Positions 52,348 to 60,595 of a DNA stretch of 64,000 bases are shown piece after piece. The stretch comes from Corynebacterium pseudodiphtheriticum DSM 44287 (GTDB taxonomy: Bacteria; Actinomycetota; Actinomycetes; Mycobacteriales; Mycobacteriaceae), in the NCBI RefSeq assembly GCF_000688415.1, contig NZ_JIAH01000013.1:1-64000 (forward strand), written 5' to 3'. A program made the position numbers and the translations under genes. The notes below the pieces were generated by a model, which was given only the letters and a program-made list of their open reading frames with translations, was not told where the DNA came from and ran no database searches. The first letter of the stretch is position 1. Each line of letters starts with the position of its first letter.

Positions 52348-53384
52348 TTTTGCTCTTCCTTTTCGTGCGATTCTGAGGCATTCCGGGAAGCACCTGCCGC
52401 GTGTGCAGATGAAGAAGTTGCGGAAGGCTGTGCTGCGGAATTTACGACCGTGCGACGCTCCCGAAGGCGCACGTCTAGCACTGGATAAAGAAGGTCAACC
52501 ACGAGGTTGATGAGCACGAAGATGACCGCGGCAAGCACCACGATCGCCAACAACACCGAGGTGTCACGGTCTGCAACCGCATCTACCGTTAAGGCTCCAA
52601 TGCCGTGCCGAGCAAAAACGGCTTCCGTTACCACGGACCCGCCGATTAATTCGCCAAAGGTAAGTCCGGCCATGGTCAATACCGGCAGGAAGGCGTTGCG
52701 CAATACATTTCGCCACAGCAGCCATGCCCCGCTTGCGCCTTTAGCACGCACCACTTGTACGAAGGGCATATCCATGACCTCATCGATAGAGCGCATGAGC
52801 ACCTGGGCCAGCGGCGCAGATATCGCGATAGCCAAGGTAATGACTGGAAGCACCAGAGATTGCACAGAATTCGCACCGATAACCGGCACCCAGCCAAGCC
52901 CGAAGGAAAAGACTTGAATGAGGATAATTCCGATCCAGAAGGTGGGCACCGAGACCATCACCGAGGGCAAGCTACGCGAAAGGCTTCGCAACCATTTCAT
53001 TGGCCCGAAGGTAGATAGCACCGCAATACCGAAGGCGAGGATTGCGCCCACCACAAACGCGGATAATGCCAGGGCCATTGTGGACGGGATGGCATTAGCA
53101 AGCAGCTCCGAAACCGCAGTGCCTGTTGCCACGGAATAGCCGAAGTCGCCAGTCAGGAATCCTGTGAGAGCAGAAAAATACCGTGAGATAAGTGGTTCAT
53201 CAGCACCGTAGACTTCACGGATATCGGCTAGTTGCTCGGGTGTCAGGCCAAGATTCGGGTTATCGTAGCGCGCAGCCACCGCGTCGCTTGGGAGGGCACT
53301 GAGCAATATAAAAGCCAGCGTAAACGTCGCCCAGATAACTAAAACGGACTGGCCGATTCGTGCAAATATTGATTTCCGGTTCAT
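52338..53384 (-). CDS. ABC transporter permease, DppB type
   Basis: A 348-residue permease with the DppB-type N-terminus (VLVIWATFTLAFILLSALPS), GDFGYSVATGTAVSELL, and the coupling loop MPFVQVVRAKGASGAWLLWR. The last 40 residues are a Ser/Ala-rich hydrophilic tail, longer than usual. Its start codon shares one base with the stop of the solute-binding protein gene. Confidence 0.93.
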   Translation of the reverse strand: MNRKSIFARIGQSVLVIWATFTLAFILLSALPSDAVAARYDNPNLGLTPEQLADIREVYGADEPLISRYFSALTGFLTGDFGYSVATGTAVSELLANAIPSTMALALSAFVVGAILAFGIAVLSTFGPMKWLRSLSRSLPSVMVSVPTFWIGIILIQVFSFGLGWVPVIGANSVQSLVLPVITLAIAISAPLAQVLMRSIDEVMDMPFVQVVRAKGASGAWLLWRNVLRNAFLPVLTMAGLTFGELIGGSVVTEAVFARHGIGALTVDAVADRDTSVLLAIVVLAAVIFVLINLVVDLLYPVLDVRLRERRTVVNSAAQPSATSSSAHAAGASRNASESHEKEEQKCS

Positions 53385-55039
53385 TACTTCCCCCGTCCTT
53401 GTGCAGGGTTAATCTCTACTGCGTAAAACGATGGTCGGCCAATGGCTTCCGTCGTAAAGCCGTCAACATGCGGTTGCGCACCATAGACTTGTGGTTCTTC
53501 AAACAAAGGCAGAATATAGGCTTGTTCTGCCAGGTAGTCCTGCATTTCAGCAGCTTTCGCGAGGCGCTGCTTCTCGCTGGTCAGCTGGAAGTAGTCATCC
53601 ACCAATGCTTGCAATTGCTCATCGCCGTAACTATCGGTTCCTGCATCGTAGTTCAGAAAACTATTTCGCCCGGCGCCATCAAGCCAGGTAGCTAAAGTGT
53701 CGACGTTCGCACGTCCGGTCATCGTATGACGTATTTGTACGAGTTCTTGGTCTTGCATCGCTTTCGTCTGCGCAGAGCGATCGCCTGGGTACAAATTCGC
53801 TTCTACCCCAATGCTTTTCAGCATCTCTTGCGCTTTGGTAAACATCTCCCGGGACCGCGGTTGCGGCACGGCTTCGTTAAAGGTCAGGGAAAGCCGTTGG
53901 TCTTCCTTGGTGCGGATGCCGTCTGCACCACGTTTCCAGCCTGCTTCATCCAATAATTGTTCTGCTAATTCTGGGTCATAAGCGTAGTGTTCTGACTCGT
54001 CTTTGTAGCCGATTGCCGTGCGCACCAAAATTGACGAGCCCTTCGGGTAGGAATCCGAGTACAAGGTTCGCAGGATGTTGTCGCGGTCGATGGCGTGAAT
54101 CAGTGCCTGGCGCACGCGGATATCTGCTACCAGCGGATGCCGGAAATGGAAGTGATAGCTATTGTTGACGCCGCGTGTGGGCGCAGCGAGGATCTGTAAA
54201 TTTTGCTCCTTGAGGTGCTTCTCGTCCGGGGCTTCGATTTGGCGCGCCACATCGGATTGCCCGGCGACGAGGGAGCCCACGCGGACGGAATCTTCTTCGG
54301 CGAGCACGATATTCACACCTGCAATATTTGGTGGCCCTTGCTGGTCCGCGCGGGCAGACGGTGCCCAGTTGTAATCTTCACGCGCTTTTAACACCAGTTT
54401 TGTGCCGAGTTCTTCTTGCTCAATCACGAAGGGGCCAGACCCGGAAATTCCGGTGGCATTGCCCGGCGCGAAGCCGGAATCATCGAGATCCAAGGTTTCG
54501 TTGGACAGCAACCCTTGGTTCATAACTGACGTCGCTTGTGGGAAGCCCGGGGATGGCTTCGTGAAATAAAACTTCACCGTGTATTCGTCAATGACTTCAG
54601 CTTTCTCGTAATTCGGAAGCTGTTCGGAGGGCGTTAATAAGCGTGCCTCATCCCCTTTCGCGTAGAGGTCGTAGTTCTTTTTCACGTTCGCGGCATCAAG
54701 CACAGAACCATCGGAGTAAGTAACGCCCCGACGGATTGTAAAAGTGAATTCCGTATTATCCGCATTTGCTTGCGGTAATTCTTCTGCAATCCACGGGTGC
54801 AGCTCTAAGGTTTCCGGGTCTTGCCACAGCAGCCGGTCCGTAATGTTGTTTAACACGCCACCATTTGGGTAATAACCGCCAGAAGGTGGATAAAGGTTAT
54901 TGAACATATTCGGCTCGGCATAGGTGACCATGCCGGTATCCGCCGCTTCGGAGATATTCGTGCATGCGGCCAGGGAGAGTGTCATCGCACCGCCCATAGC
55001 TGCGGCAAACGTTTTCAGGCGCCTTCGTAGGTTCGTCAT
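53384..55039 (-). CDS. Solute-binding lipoprotein of the ABC transporter
   Basis: The 551-residue protein has a lipoprotein signal (AAAMGGAMTLSLAAC) and the family 5 (DppA/OppA) fold: early VTYAEPNMFNNLYPPSGGYY, ITDRLLWQDPETLELHPWIA, FTIRRGVTYSDGSVLDAANV and DIRVRQALIHAIDRDNI. It binds the substrate outside the membrane and delivers it to the two permeases. As the first gene of the operon it follows two palindromic sites. The ligand cannot be told; the downstream peroxidase-like gene argues against simple peptide use. Confidence 0.93.
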   Translation of the reverse strand: MTNLRRRLKTFAAAMGGAMTLSLAACTNISEAADTGMVTYAEPNMFNNLYPPSGGYYPNGGVLNNITDRLLWQDPETLELHPWIAEELPQANADNTEFTFTIRRGVTYSDGSVLDAANVKKNYDLYAKGDEARLLTPSEQLPNYEKAEVIDEYTVKFYFTKPSPGFPQATSVMNQGLLSNETLDLDDSGFAPGNATGISGSGPFVIEQEELGTKLVLKAREDYNWAPSARADQQGPPNIAGVNIVLAEEDSVRVGSLVAGQSDVARQIEAPDEKHLKEQNLQILAAPTRGVNNSYHFHFRHPLVADIRVRQALIHAIDRDNILRTLYSDSYPKGSSILVRTAIGYKDESEHYAYDPELAEQLLDEAGWKRGADGIRTKEDQRLSLTFNEAVPQPRSREMFTKAQEMLKSIGVEANLYPGDRSAQTKAMQDQELVQIRHTMTGRANVDTLATWLDGAGRNSFLNYDAGTDSYGDEQLQALVDDYFQLTSEKQRLAKAAEMQDYLAEQAYILPLFEEPQVYGAQPHVDGFTTEAIGRPSFYAVEINPAQGRGK

Positions 55040-55106
55040 AATCGTGGGTTTCCTTCAGTTCTAAAGTAAAGCCCGCTAATTAGACCACACACGAAAGATG
55101 ATTACA

Positions 55107-55120
55107 AGACCATTCGGTCT
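55107..55120 (-). promoter_or_regulatory. NemR-box-like palindrome, proximal
   Basis: AGACC-ATTC-GGTCT, followed by A, fits TAGACC-N4-GGTCTA at all but one position. It lies 68 bases before the binding-protein start. Confidence 0.55.
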
Positions 55121-55161
55121 ATTGATTCACCTCGATAGATACAACAATTAAACAAACCATA

Positions 55162-55177
55162 TAGACAATCCAGTCTA
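55162..55177 (-). promoter_or_regulatory. NemR-box-like palindrome, distal
   Basis: TAGAC-AATCCA-GTCTA has the same 16-base geometry as the proximal site, 56 bases centre to centre. Two sites suggest control by a TetR-type repressor, whose gene I do not see nearby. Confidence 0.5.
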
Positions 55178-55263
55178 CGATCGATGAACCGATTTTTTCG
55201 GCCCTGCACTATTCAATCGCCTACACCTAACCAGAGTGTTTTCGGCTAAAGGATAAACGCAAG

Positions 55264-55620
55264 GTGGCTACGCTTAGCATCCGGGAAATTGAGCAGCGCG
55301 TCACGCAGATCGCGGAGCAGGATGAGTTCGGCGATGATCTCTTCTTCGATCTCCTGCTCGCCTATGGTCGCGCGCAGTCTAATGTCACTCGCCTCCGCAA
55401 TGGCAGCTACAACGCGGCGGAGGATCCTTCACGGGATTATGCCCAGAAGAACATCGTCTACTTCCGCCCGCTTGTCGACGCCGACCTACCTGCATAACCC
55501 GCTGGAGGCCATCATCGATGCCGTCGACAAGATCATCAACAGCGATATTGTGCACTACGTTTACGACGTCGCTGCGCAGCAGTTGGCACGTCGCGGTTTA
55601 CGTGCTCGCCCCACCAACCA
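55264..55620 (+). pseudogene. N-terminal remnant of a DNA methyltransferase-like protein
   Basis: From GTG 55264 the frame reads IREIEQRVTQIAEQDEFGDD, LLAYGRAQSNVTRLRNGS, and YAQKNIVYFRPLVDADLPA before a stop at 55497. This resembles the N-terminus of large class I SAM-dependent DNA methyltransferases of the type IIG/BREX-like group, normally over 800 residues. The adjacent frame continues for a while (NPLEAIIDAVDKIINSDIV then HYVYDVAAQQL) and runs into the antisense of the sortase gene. It is therefore a decayed fragment, perhaps of a lost restriction system. Confidence 0.55.
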
Positions 55621-56433
55621 CCAAACCAGGTAGAGCAGGGTCAGCAGAGAGATAACCACCGAGGCCACCATCCAGGGCTGCCACGGGCTGTAATAGGTTT
55701 GTGCCAGTGGTTGTTCCGGCATTTCTACGCGTTGGCCGCGCACCAGCAGCCGGTGGGTGTTCAGACCATAAGGTGTGCAGGTAACCAGCGTCATTTGGTC
55801 TTTGTCATCCTCTGCGCGCAGGTCCTCTACCTCATCGGGAAGCACGGTCTGAATCTGGTCCACCCGGTAGGCCAGCTTCTGCCCCATCGATTCCACGGTG
55901 AAAATCTCGCCTTCGGCCACGCTGGTGAGGTTGTCGAACATGGTCAACGTCGCCATTCCGGTGTGCCCAGTGAGCACGGAATGCGTTCCCAGGCCACCGA
56001 CCGGTAAGTCCGTGCCGAACAAGTGCCCGACGCCCGCGGCTAAAACGTCAGTCGACGTGCCGTGGTAGATGGGCAAGTCGACGCCCACCGACGGGATCTC
56101 AATGCGGGCCATGAGCCCGTCGACGTTGAGGTGGTTTTCATAGTCGTGGTAGGCCGGCGAGTTGGTGTCCACGCCGTATTTCCACGGGTCGGAGACGGGA
56201 AAATCCACTAGCCCTTCGTTGTAGGCGTGGGCGTCGGCAAGCACGGGGTCGATGTATTCTGCGGGCAGCAGCGCTATGTCTTCGGAGTACTGCGCGGCGA
56301 GGTTGTGCTGTTCGACGTTTTTATAGTGCGTGATCGCCACTGGCGATAGGAAAACCGCCAGTGCCAACAGGAAGTACACGACGGAGCGGTAGCGTCGGCG
56401 TGGTTTTTGCCGCGTGGTGTGGTTGGTGCGCAT
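55561..56433 (-). CDS. Class C (pilus) sortase
   Basis: A 290-residue transpeptidase that links pilins covalently. It has N- and C-terminal membrane helices (VVYFLLALAVFLSPVAI; MVASVVISLLTLLYLVWWLV), a DPW lid motif (VSDPWKYG) and the active-site His in VLTGHTGMATLTMFDN. The Cys is in MTLVTCTPYGLNTHRLLVRG with the Arg after it. The lid plus two helices is typical of pilin-specific class C enzymes. It starts ten bases after the stop of the other class C sortase, so the two are one operon. Confidence 0.93.
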   Translation of the reverse strand: MRTNHTTRQKPRRRYRSVVYFLLALAVFLSPVAITHYKNVEQHNLAAQYSEDIALLPAEYIDPVLADAHAYNEGLVDFPVSDPWKYGVDTNSPAYHDYENHLNVDGLMARIEIPSVGVDLPIYHGTSTDVLAAGVGHLFGTDLPVGGLGTHSVLTGHTGMATLTMFDNLTSVAEGEIFTVESMGQKLAYRVDQIQTVLPDEVEDLRAEDDKDQMTLVTCTPYGLNTHRLLVRGQRVEMPEQPLAQTYYSPWQPWMVASVVISLLTLLYLVWWLVGRARKPRRANCCAATS

Positions 56434-56443
56434 GTGCCTGGGC

Positions 56444-57373
56444 CTAGGCGATGGTTTCTAGCTCTGCGGCTTCGCGCTCTGCTGCTTTGCGTGCGGCGCG
56501 CTTCTTCCATTCGCGATAAGCAACGATGGCTAGTACCACCAGGATGATGAACAGATCAAGATACATCCACCAGCTCAGGTGCGGCAGCCACGATGTACGG
56601 GTTTCTTGGGTTTCGTCCATTGGCACGCGTTCGGCATTGACTAGCAGCCGGTCTGTGTTAATCCCGTACGGGGTGCAGGTCACCAGCGTCAGTTTGTCTT
56701 TGTCGTGTTCGTAGGTCACTGCATCGTAGTCATTCGGTCCGACGACTTCGCGTGCGTTGACCTGGTAGCGCAGCTTTTCACCCATGATGTCGATGTAGAC
56801 ATCGGCGCCGTCTTTGATGCGCGGCAGGTTGTCGAACATGGTGGCGTTGACCATGCCCGTGTGCGCAGAGATCACCGAGTTGGTGCCCAGCCCGCCGACG
56901 GGCAACGAACTACCGAACATGTGTCCAGCGCCTTCGTAGAGCACGTGGTCTGCGGTTGTGTGATAAACCGGCAGGTCGACGTCGATCGACGGGATGGTGA
57001 TGCGCGCGATCACGCCGTTAGTTTCGGGGGCGTTGAGTGTCGACATGTAATCGTCGAAACCCGGCACGCCTTCTTCGGGTGGCATGGCGTGGTGGCCGTG
57101 GCGCGCCAGGCGTTCGTTGTATTCGCGGGCTTCTTCGAGGTACTTGGCGACGCGCTCGCTTGGCTGGATCTTTTCGATGTTGTCGGAGTAGCTGCGTGCT
57201 TGCGCGTCTAGTTGATAGTCGTTGTAGATCGTCGCAAAGATCGGGTACAGCAGCACCGCGATGCCGAGGATGAGGTAGATGGCACTGTTGGATTTTTTGC
57301 GCTTCGCGTGCCGCGCACTCTGCTGCTGGCGCGGCTGCCCACCACCTGAGGGCTGCTGTGCAAGGAGCGTCAT
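56444..57373 (-). CDS. Class C (pilus) sortase, second copy
   Basis: A 309-residue class C sortase with helices near residues 31-50 (AIYLILGIAVLLYPIFATIY) and 260-283, active-site His in VISAHTGMVNATMFDN, and Cys/Arg in LTLVTCTPYGINTDRLLVNA. The lid region reads EEGVPGFDDYMSTL without a DPW/F triad, so its lid differs from the downstream sortase. Its start codon follows directly after the large pilin stop. The pair suggests one sortase for pilin polymerisation and one for adding a minor pilin, as seen in C. diphtheriae clusters. Confidence 0.93.
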   Translation of the reverse strand: MTLLAQQPSGGGQPRQQQSARHAKRKKSNSAIYLILGIAVLLYPIFATIYNDYQLDAQARSYSDNIEKIQPSERVAKYLEEAREYNERLARHGHHAMPPEEGVPGFDDYMSTLNAPETNGVIARITIPSIDVDLPVYHTTADHVLYEGAGHMFGSSLPVGGLGTNSVISAHTGMVNATMFDNLPRIKDGADVYIDIMGEKLRYQVNAREVVGPNDYDAVTYEHDKDKLTLVTCTPYGINTDRLLVNAERVPMDETQETRTSWLPHLSWWMYLDLFIILVVLAIVAYREWKKRAARKAAEREAAELETIA

Positions 57374-60300
57374 TTAGTTTTCCTCTTTATCGTCACGAAG
57401 GTACCGCCACAGTCCAAAAAGTAATGCTAGCAGGCCAAGGCCCAAAATCCAGACCATGGTTTGCACACCGGTGTTTGGCAGCATCTGGTCGATGAGTTTG
57501 CTCAGACGTGTTGCGCTGTACTTAGCTTCTTTTGCTACGGTTTCGTGGCCCTCGCGTTGGTAGCTTACGTAGAATTCACGAGTCGAACTGTCTTCCGGGT
57601 AGCTATAAGCTTCGTCTGCTTCGACTTCAATGGGTACCGCGAAGGTGCAGTCAAGGCTCTCCCCCGGTGCCAGAACCTGACTGTCGGTTGCACCATTCTC
57701 TGGCGCGGATTGGGCAACGTCAGGCTGTGCAGCATCGGGACGGTTAATTGTGCATTGCAATTCGTTGTAGATCTCGCCAAGATTTCCATCAGCGGGCACA
57801 ACCACCTGCGTGCCACCGCTAACCTGGAAGTTTTCAATCGCACCACCAATTGTCAGCGTCTTGCCTGCCAGGGTTGCATCGCTCATGTGGAAGCGTTCGT
57901 GAACAAGGGGCAAGGGAAGGTCGCCGCTATTGATAATTCCTAGGCGCATCGGCATCACGGTTGCGTTACTCGGCAACACAGCCCCGCCGGGGTTCAAGAC
58001 ACCACGTGGATCAGAGACGCCTTCGATGTGTTTCAAGACCTCGAAATCCGCTTTACGGTCGTCGACATAATTCGAGATCAAGGTTAGCGTTGGCATCTCC
58101 GCTGCGCGGGTGCCTTCGGGTAGCGGGAAACGGAACTGGAAGCTAAGCGCAACGCCGTTTTCATCAGTTTCTGCCGGTGGCACTTGTTCACCATTGAGCT
58201 GTAATTCACGTGAGATCACCGGCTTACCGCCTTCGTCAGTTGCGGTTAAAACACAATCGCGTCCCGCGGGAGCTCCGGAAATGTCGTGCCGTGTCTGATA
58301 GTCCAACTCAGCACCGTTATTTGTGACAGGAAATTCGACCTGTTCGTTGAATGGGGTTCCCGGGCAAGTTAATTCGGACTTGATGATTTTTGTTTCACCC
58401 GGTTCCACAACGTTGACCGGGAACTCCCCTGATTTGATGTTGTTGTCAAGAAAGGCTGCTGTTTTTGCGTGCCGGTAGCTATTCGTCAGTGCAATGTCAT
58501 AGTTGGTGGGTGTCCGGCTAGAAAAATCTCCGTTGACGTCAATCACTGCGAGGTTTAGCGGGTACTCATTTCCACGGAAACTGAACCAGAGATCATTGTT
58601 GTCTTTTATGCTCAGCTGCGGCGCACGAAACGGCTGGCCGCCTCGAAACTGATTGCCCTCGATAACAACGCCGGGAGTTACCGTTTGGCCTGGGACTTCT
58701 CGGTCAATCTCCGGAAGCATTTCCGAGAATTGACACTGCATACGTTCCGGAACAACGACGCTTTGTTGTTCATCCCGCTTCAGTGAAACAACTCCTTTAA
58801 CCGGATGCTCAGCATCGCTGACCAATTCAGATTCTGCAGCGTATGCATCGATGAATTCTTCATTCGAGTATGAAGTGGAAGTTGCTGCACGGTCCACACG
58901 GCATGCGTAACCTATTTGGAATACTCGCTCAGCATCGCCAAAGCCATTGTCAGCCCAGTCTGAGACGACCGCTTTACTGAAGTTAAGAGCTGCAGACCGA
59001 AAGCGTGGTTGCCAGTCCACCCGGCAATAAATACCTCCAAATTGCTGATGCAAATTCGAAGGAATACGCAGCTCACTCACGCCAGTTTCGGGCATATTAT
59101 TTAGGGTGATGTTCGTTTTATTCGAGTTGTCATTACCCGACGTCGGTGTCCGGAACTGCTCGCTGCCTGGCTGCGGATTCACCTCATTTGGGTTTTCCCG
59201 CACTTGATGCACGGCCTCGCGAATGCGAACCTGATCTGCCGAAGGAGTTCGACAGACCCATTCCGGCCGGTAACGCTTCATAGCTTTCACCGGATCTGAA
59301 TTCTCTGCTTGCGAGCGATAGACGAGGGCTTTTCCGGTATTTTCCAGCTGGATCGGCTCGTTACTGCCTGGTGCTGTGTTCACTACACGCGGGGTTGGCA
59401 AGTAGCGCCCAAAATTGCCAAGCAATTGGTCCCTGCTGCTATTGCGTTCATTTTCGAAGGTGGCAGTCAGGTTAAAACCCGTCCGGGCGCCTCCGCTTAG
59501 CCCAGCCTCCAAGCTAGTCAGGGCAGTATCATATTCACCAAACGTTGGGTGCTCTTGTGCCTTTGGATGAACATCTCCACCCATTCGATCCAGCACCAAA
59601 GCAAAAGCTACAGCCTGTTCACCACCATTTCTAGGTAGGCCCATGGTGATTTCAAAACGGCGAGGTTTCTTCGCTGCCGCCACGAAGCTACCACGGTGGG
59701 TGTGCGCGCGCGGCGCACAAATCAACGAATACAACTGGTTGTCATCGAGGTTGATATAGCCTCTGCCTGTTAATGGCCCCTTGAAATCTCGATCACAGGA
59801 TCGATTGTGCCCAAACCGCGATGTGCCTAAGTTTTTTTGCAATGCTAGGACTTCGACGTCTGATTGAAAACCCCAGTTTTCTTGGTTCGTAGTCGAGGTT
59901 TCTGCATCTGCGGCAGCCAGAAAAAATTCGGTTTGCGCTACTTCCTGACCGGTGGTTTTATCGACCAGTTTTATGTTAGTGATGCTAATTTTTGCGCGTT
60001 CGTCATTTCTACTTCGCTCTTTTCGGAAAGTCATCACATCATGAACGCCGTTTGGTTCGGTAATAAATGCCCCTGTGCCATTACTTCTTTTGGGATTTGG
60101 ATTACCAAAGAATGCTTCCTCGTAGGTCGAATTAGAGAAGCGTTCGATTGGCCTATCGATGTGAATGTTGTACCGAAGCTCGTAGTTGCCGAGCGTAATT
60201 GGTTCACCGGATGCCAGTTTGTCAGCGGGAAGCCAGCACAGCGAATCGGCTAAACGACCTGCCGCATTGCTGTCGTTGCCTGGGCCGCGACCACGATAGG

Positions 60301-60469
60301 TGCATCCTTCGAGAAGGTTAGTTGGTGCTGGGGCATCAAACCCAGGCTCTTGAGCTTGCGCTGCTGGAACATTCACGGTGTGTAGCCCTATTACGGGTGC
60401 CGCGATCAATGTCATTATGAGAATTAAGACGGACACAAAAGAAAGCGAACGGCGGGAAAAAGAGTACAT
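57374..60469 (-). CDS. Large LPXTG-anchored pilin or tip adhesin
   Basis: The 1031-residue surface protein has a signal peptide (MYSFSRRSLSFVSVLILIMT, cleavage after AQA), many paired cysteines (CTYRGRGPG, ADSLCWLP, SCDRD, LICAP) and long beta-rich repeats. It ends with a sorting signal LPNTGVQTMVWILGLGLLAL and a charged tail. Size and position between the major pilin and sortases suggest the tip pilin (SpaC/SpaF-like role) binding host surfaces. No vWA domain is visible. ATG 60469 is chosen with AGGAT seven bases upstream. The first 180 residues have no recognised domain. Confidence 0.88.
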   Translation of the reverse strand: MYSFSRRSLSFVSVLILIMTLIAAPVIGLHTVNVPAAQAQEPGFDAPAPTNLLEGCTYRGRGPGNDSNAAGRLADSLCWLPADKLASGEPITLGNYELRYNIHIDRPIERFSNSTYEEAFFGNPNPKRSNGTGAFITEPNGVHDVMTFRKERSRNDERAKISITNIKLVDKTTGQEVAQTEFFLAAADAETSTTNQENWGFQSDVEVLALQKNLGTSRFGHNRSCDRDFKGPLTGRGYINLDDNQLYSLICAPRAHTHRGSFVAAAKKPRRFEITMGLPRNGGEQAVAFALVLDRMGGDVHPKAQEHPTFGEYDTALTSLEAGLSGGARTGFNLTATFENERNSSRDQLLGNFGRYLPTPRVVNTAPGSNEPIQLENTGKALVYRSQAENSDPVKAMKRYRPEWVCRTPSADQVRIREAVHQVRENPNEVNPQPGSEQFRTPTSGNDNSNKTNITLNNMPETGVSELRIPSNLHQQFGGIYCRVDWQPRFRSAALNFSKAVVSDWADNGFGDAERVFQIGYACRVDRAATSTSYSNEEFIDAYAAESELVSDAEHPVKGVVSLKRDEQQSVVVPERMQCQFSEMLPEIDREVPGQTVTPGVVIEGNQFRGGQPFRAPQLSIKDNNDLWFSFRGNEYPLNLAVIDVNGDFSSRTPTNYDIALTNSYRHAKTAAFLDNNIKSGEFPVNVVEPGETKIIKSELTCPGTPFNEQVEFPVTNNGAELDYQTRHDISGAPAGRDCVLTATDEGGKPVISRELQLNGEQVPPAETDENGVALSFQFRFPLPEGTRAAEMPTLTLISNYVDDRKADFEVLKHIEGVSDPRGVLNPGGAVLPSNATVMPMRLGIINSGDLPLPLVHERFHMSDATLAGKTLTIGGAIENFQVSGGTQVVVPADGNLGEIYNELQCTINRPDAAQPDVAQSAPENGATDSQVLAPGESLDCTFAVPIEVEADEAYSYPEDSSTREFYVSYQREGHETVAKEAKYSATRLSKLIDQMLPNTGVQTMVWILGLGLLALLFGLWRYLRDDKEEN

Positions 60470-60520
60470 TTCGATCCTATGAATGCCCAAGGGTGCAACG
60501 CAGCAGAATGTTTAGACAAG

Positions 60521-60553
60521 ATTGGCGGGAGACTTTCTCAGCCACCCGCCAAT
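60521..60553 (-). terminator. Hairpin between major and large pilin genes
   Basis: ATTGGCGGG pairs with CCCGCCAAT (nine bp, loop 15). On the minus strand CTTGTCT follows rather than a full T run, so it may only partly stop transcription, lowering expression of the large pilin relative to the major one. Confidence 0.5.
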
Positions 60554-60595
60554 GTTGTGTGGCTCCGCGTGGAAGCCATGTGCAATGGTTAAAGC

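Noticed and set aside
56705-57211. 168-codon plus-strand frame
   Set aside because: It is Val/Asp/His-rich antisense of the class C sortase.
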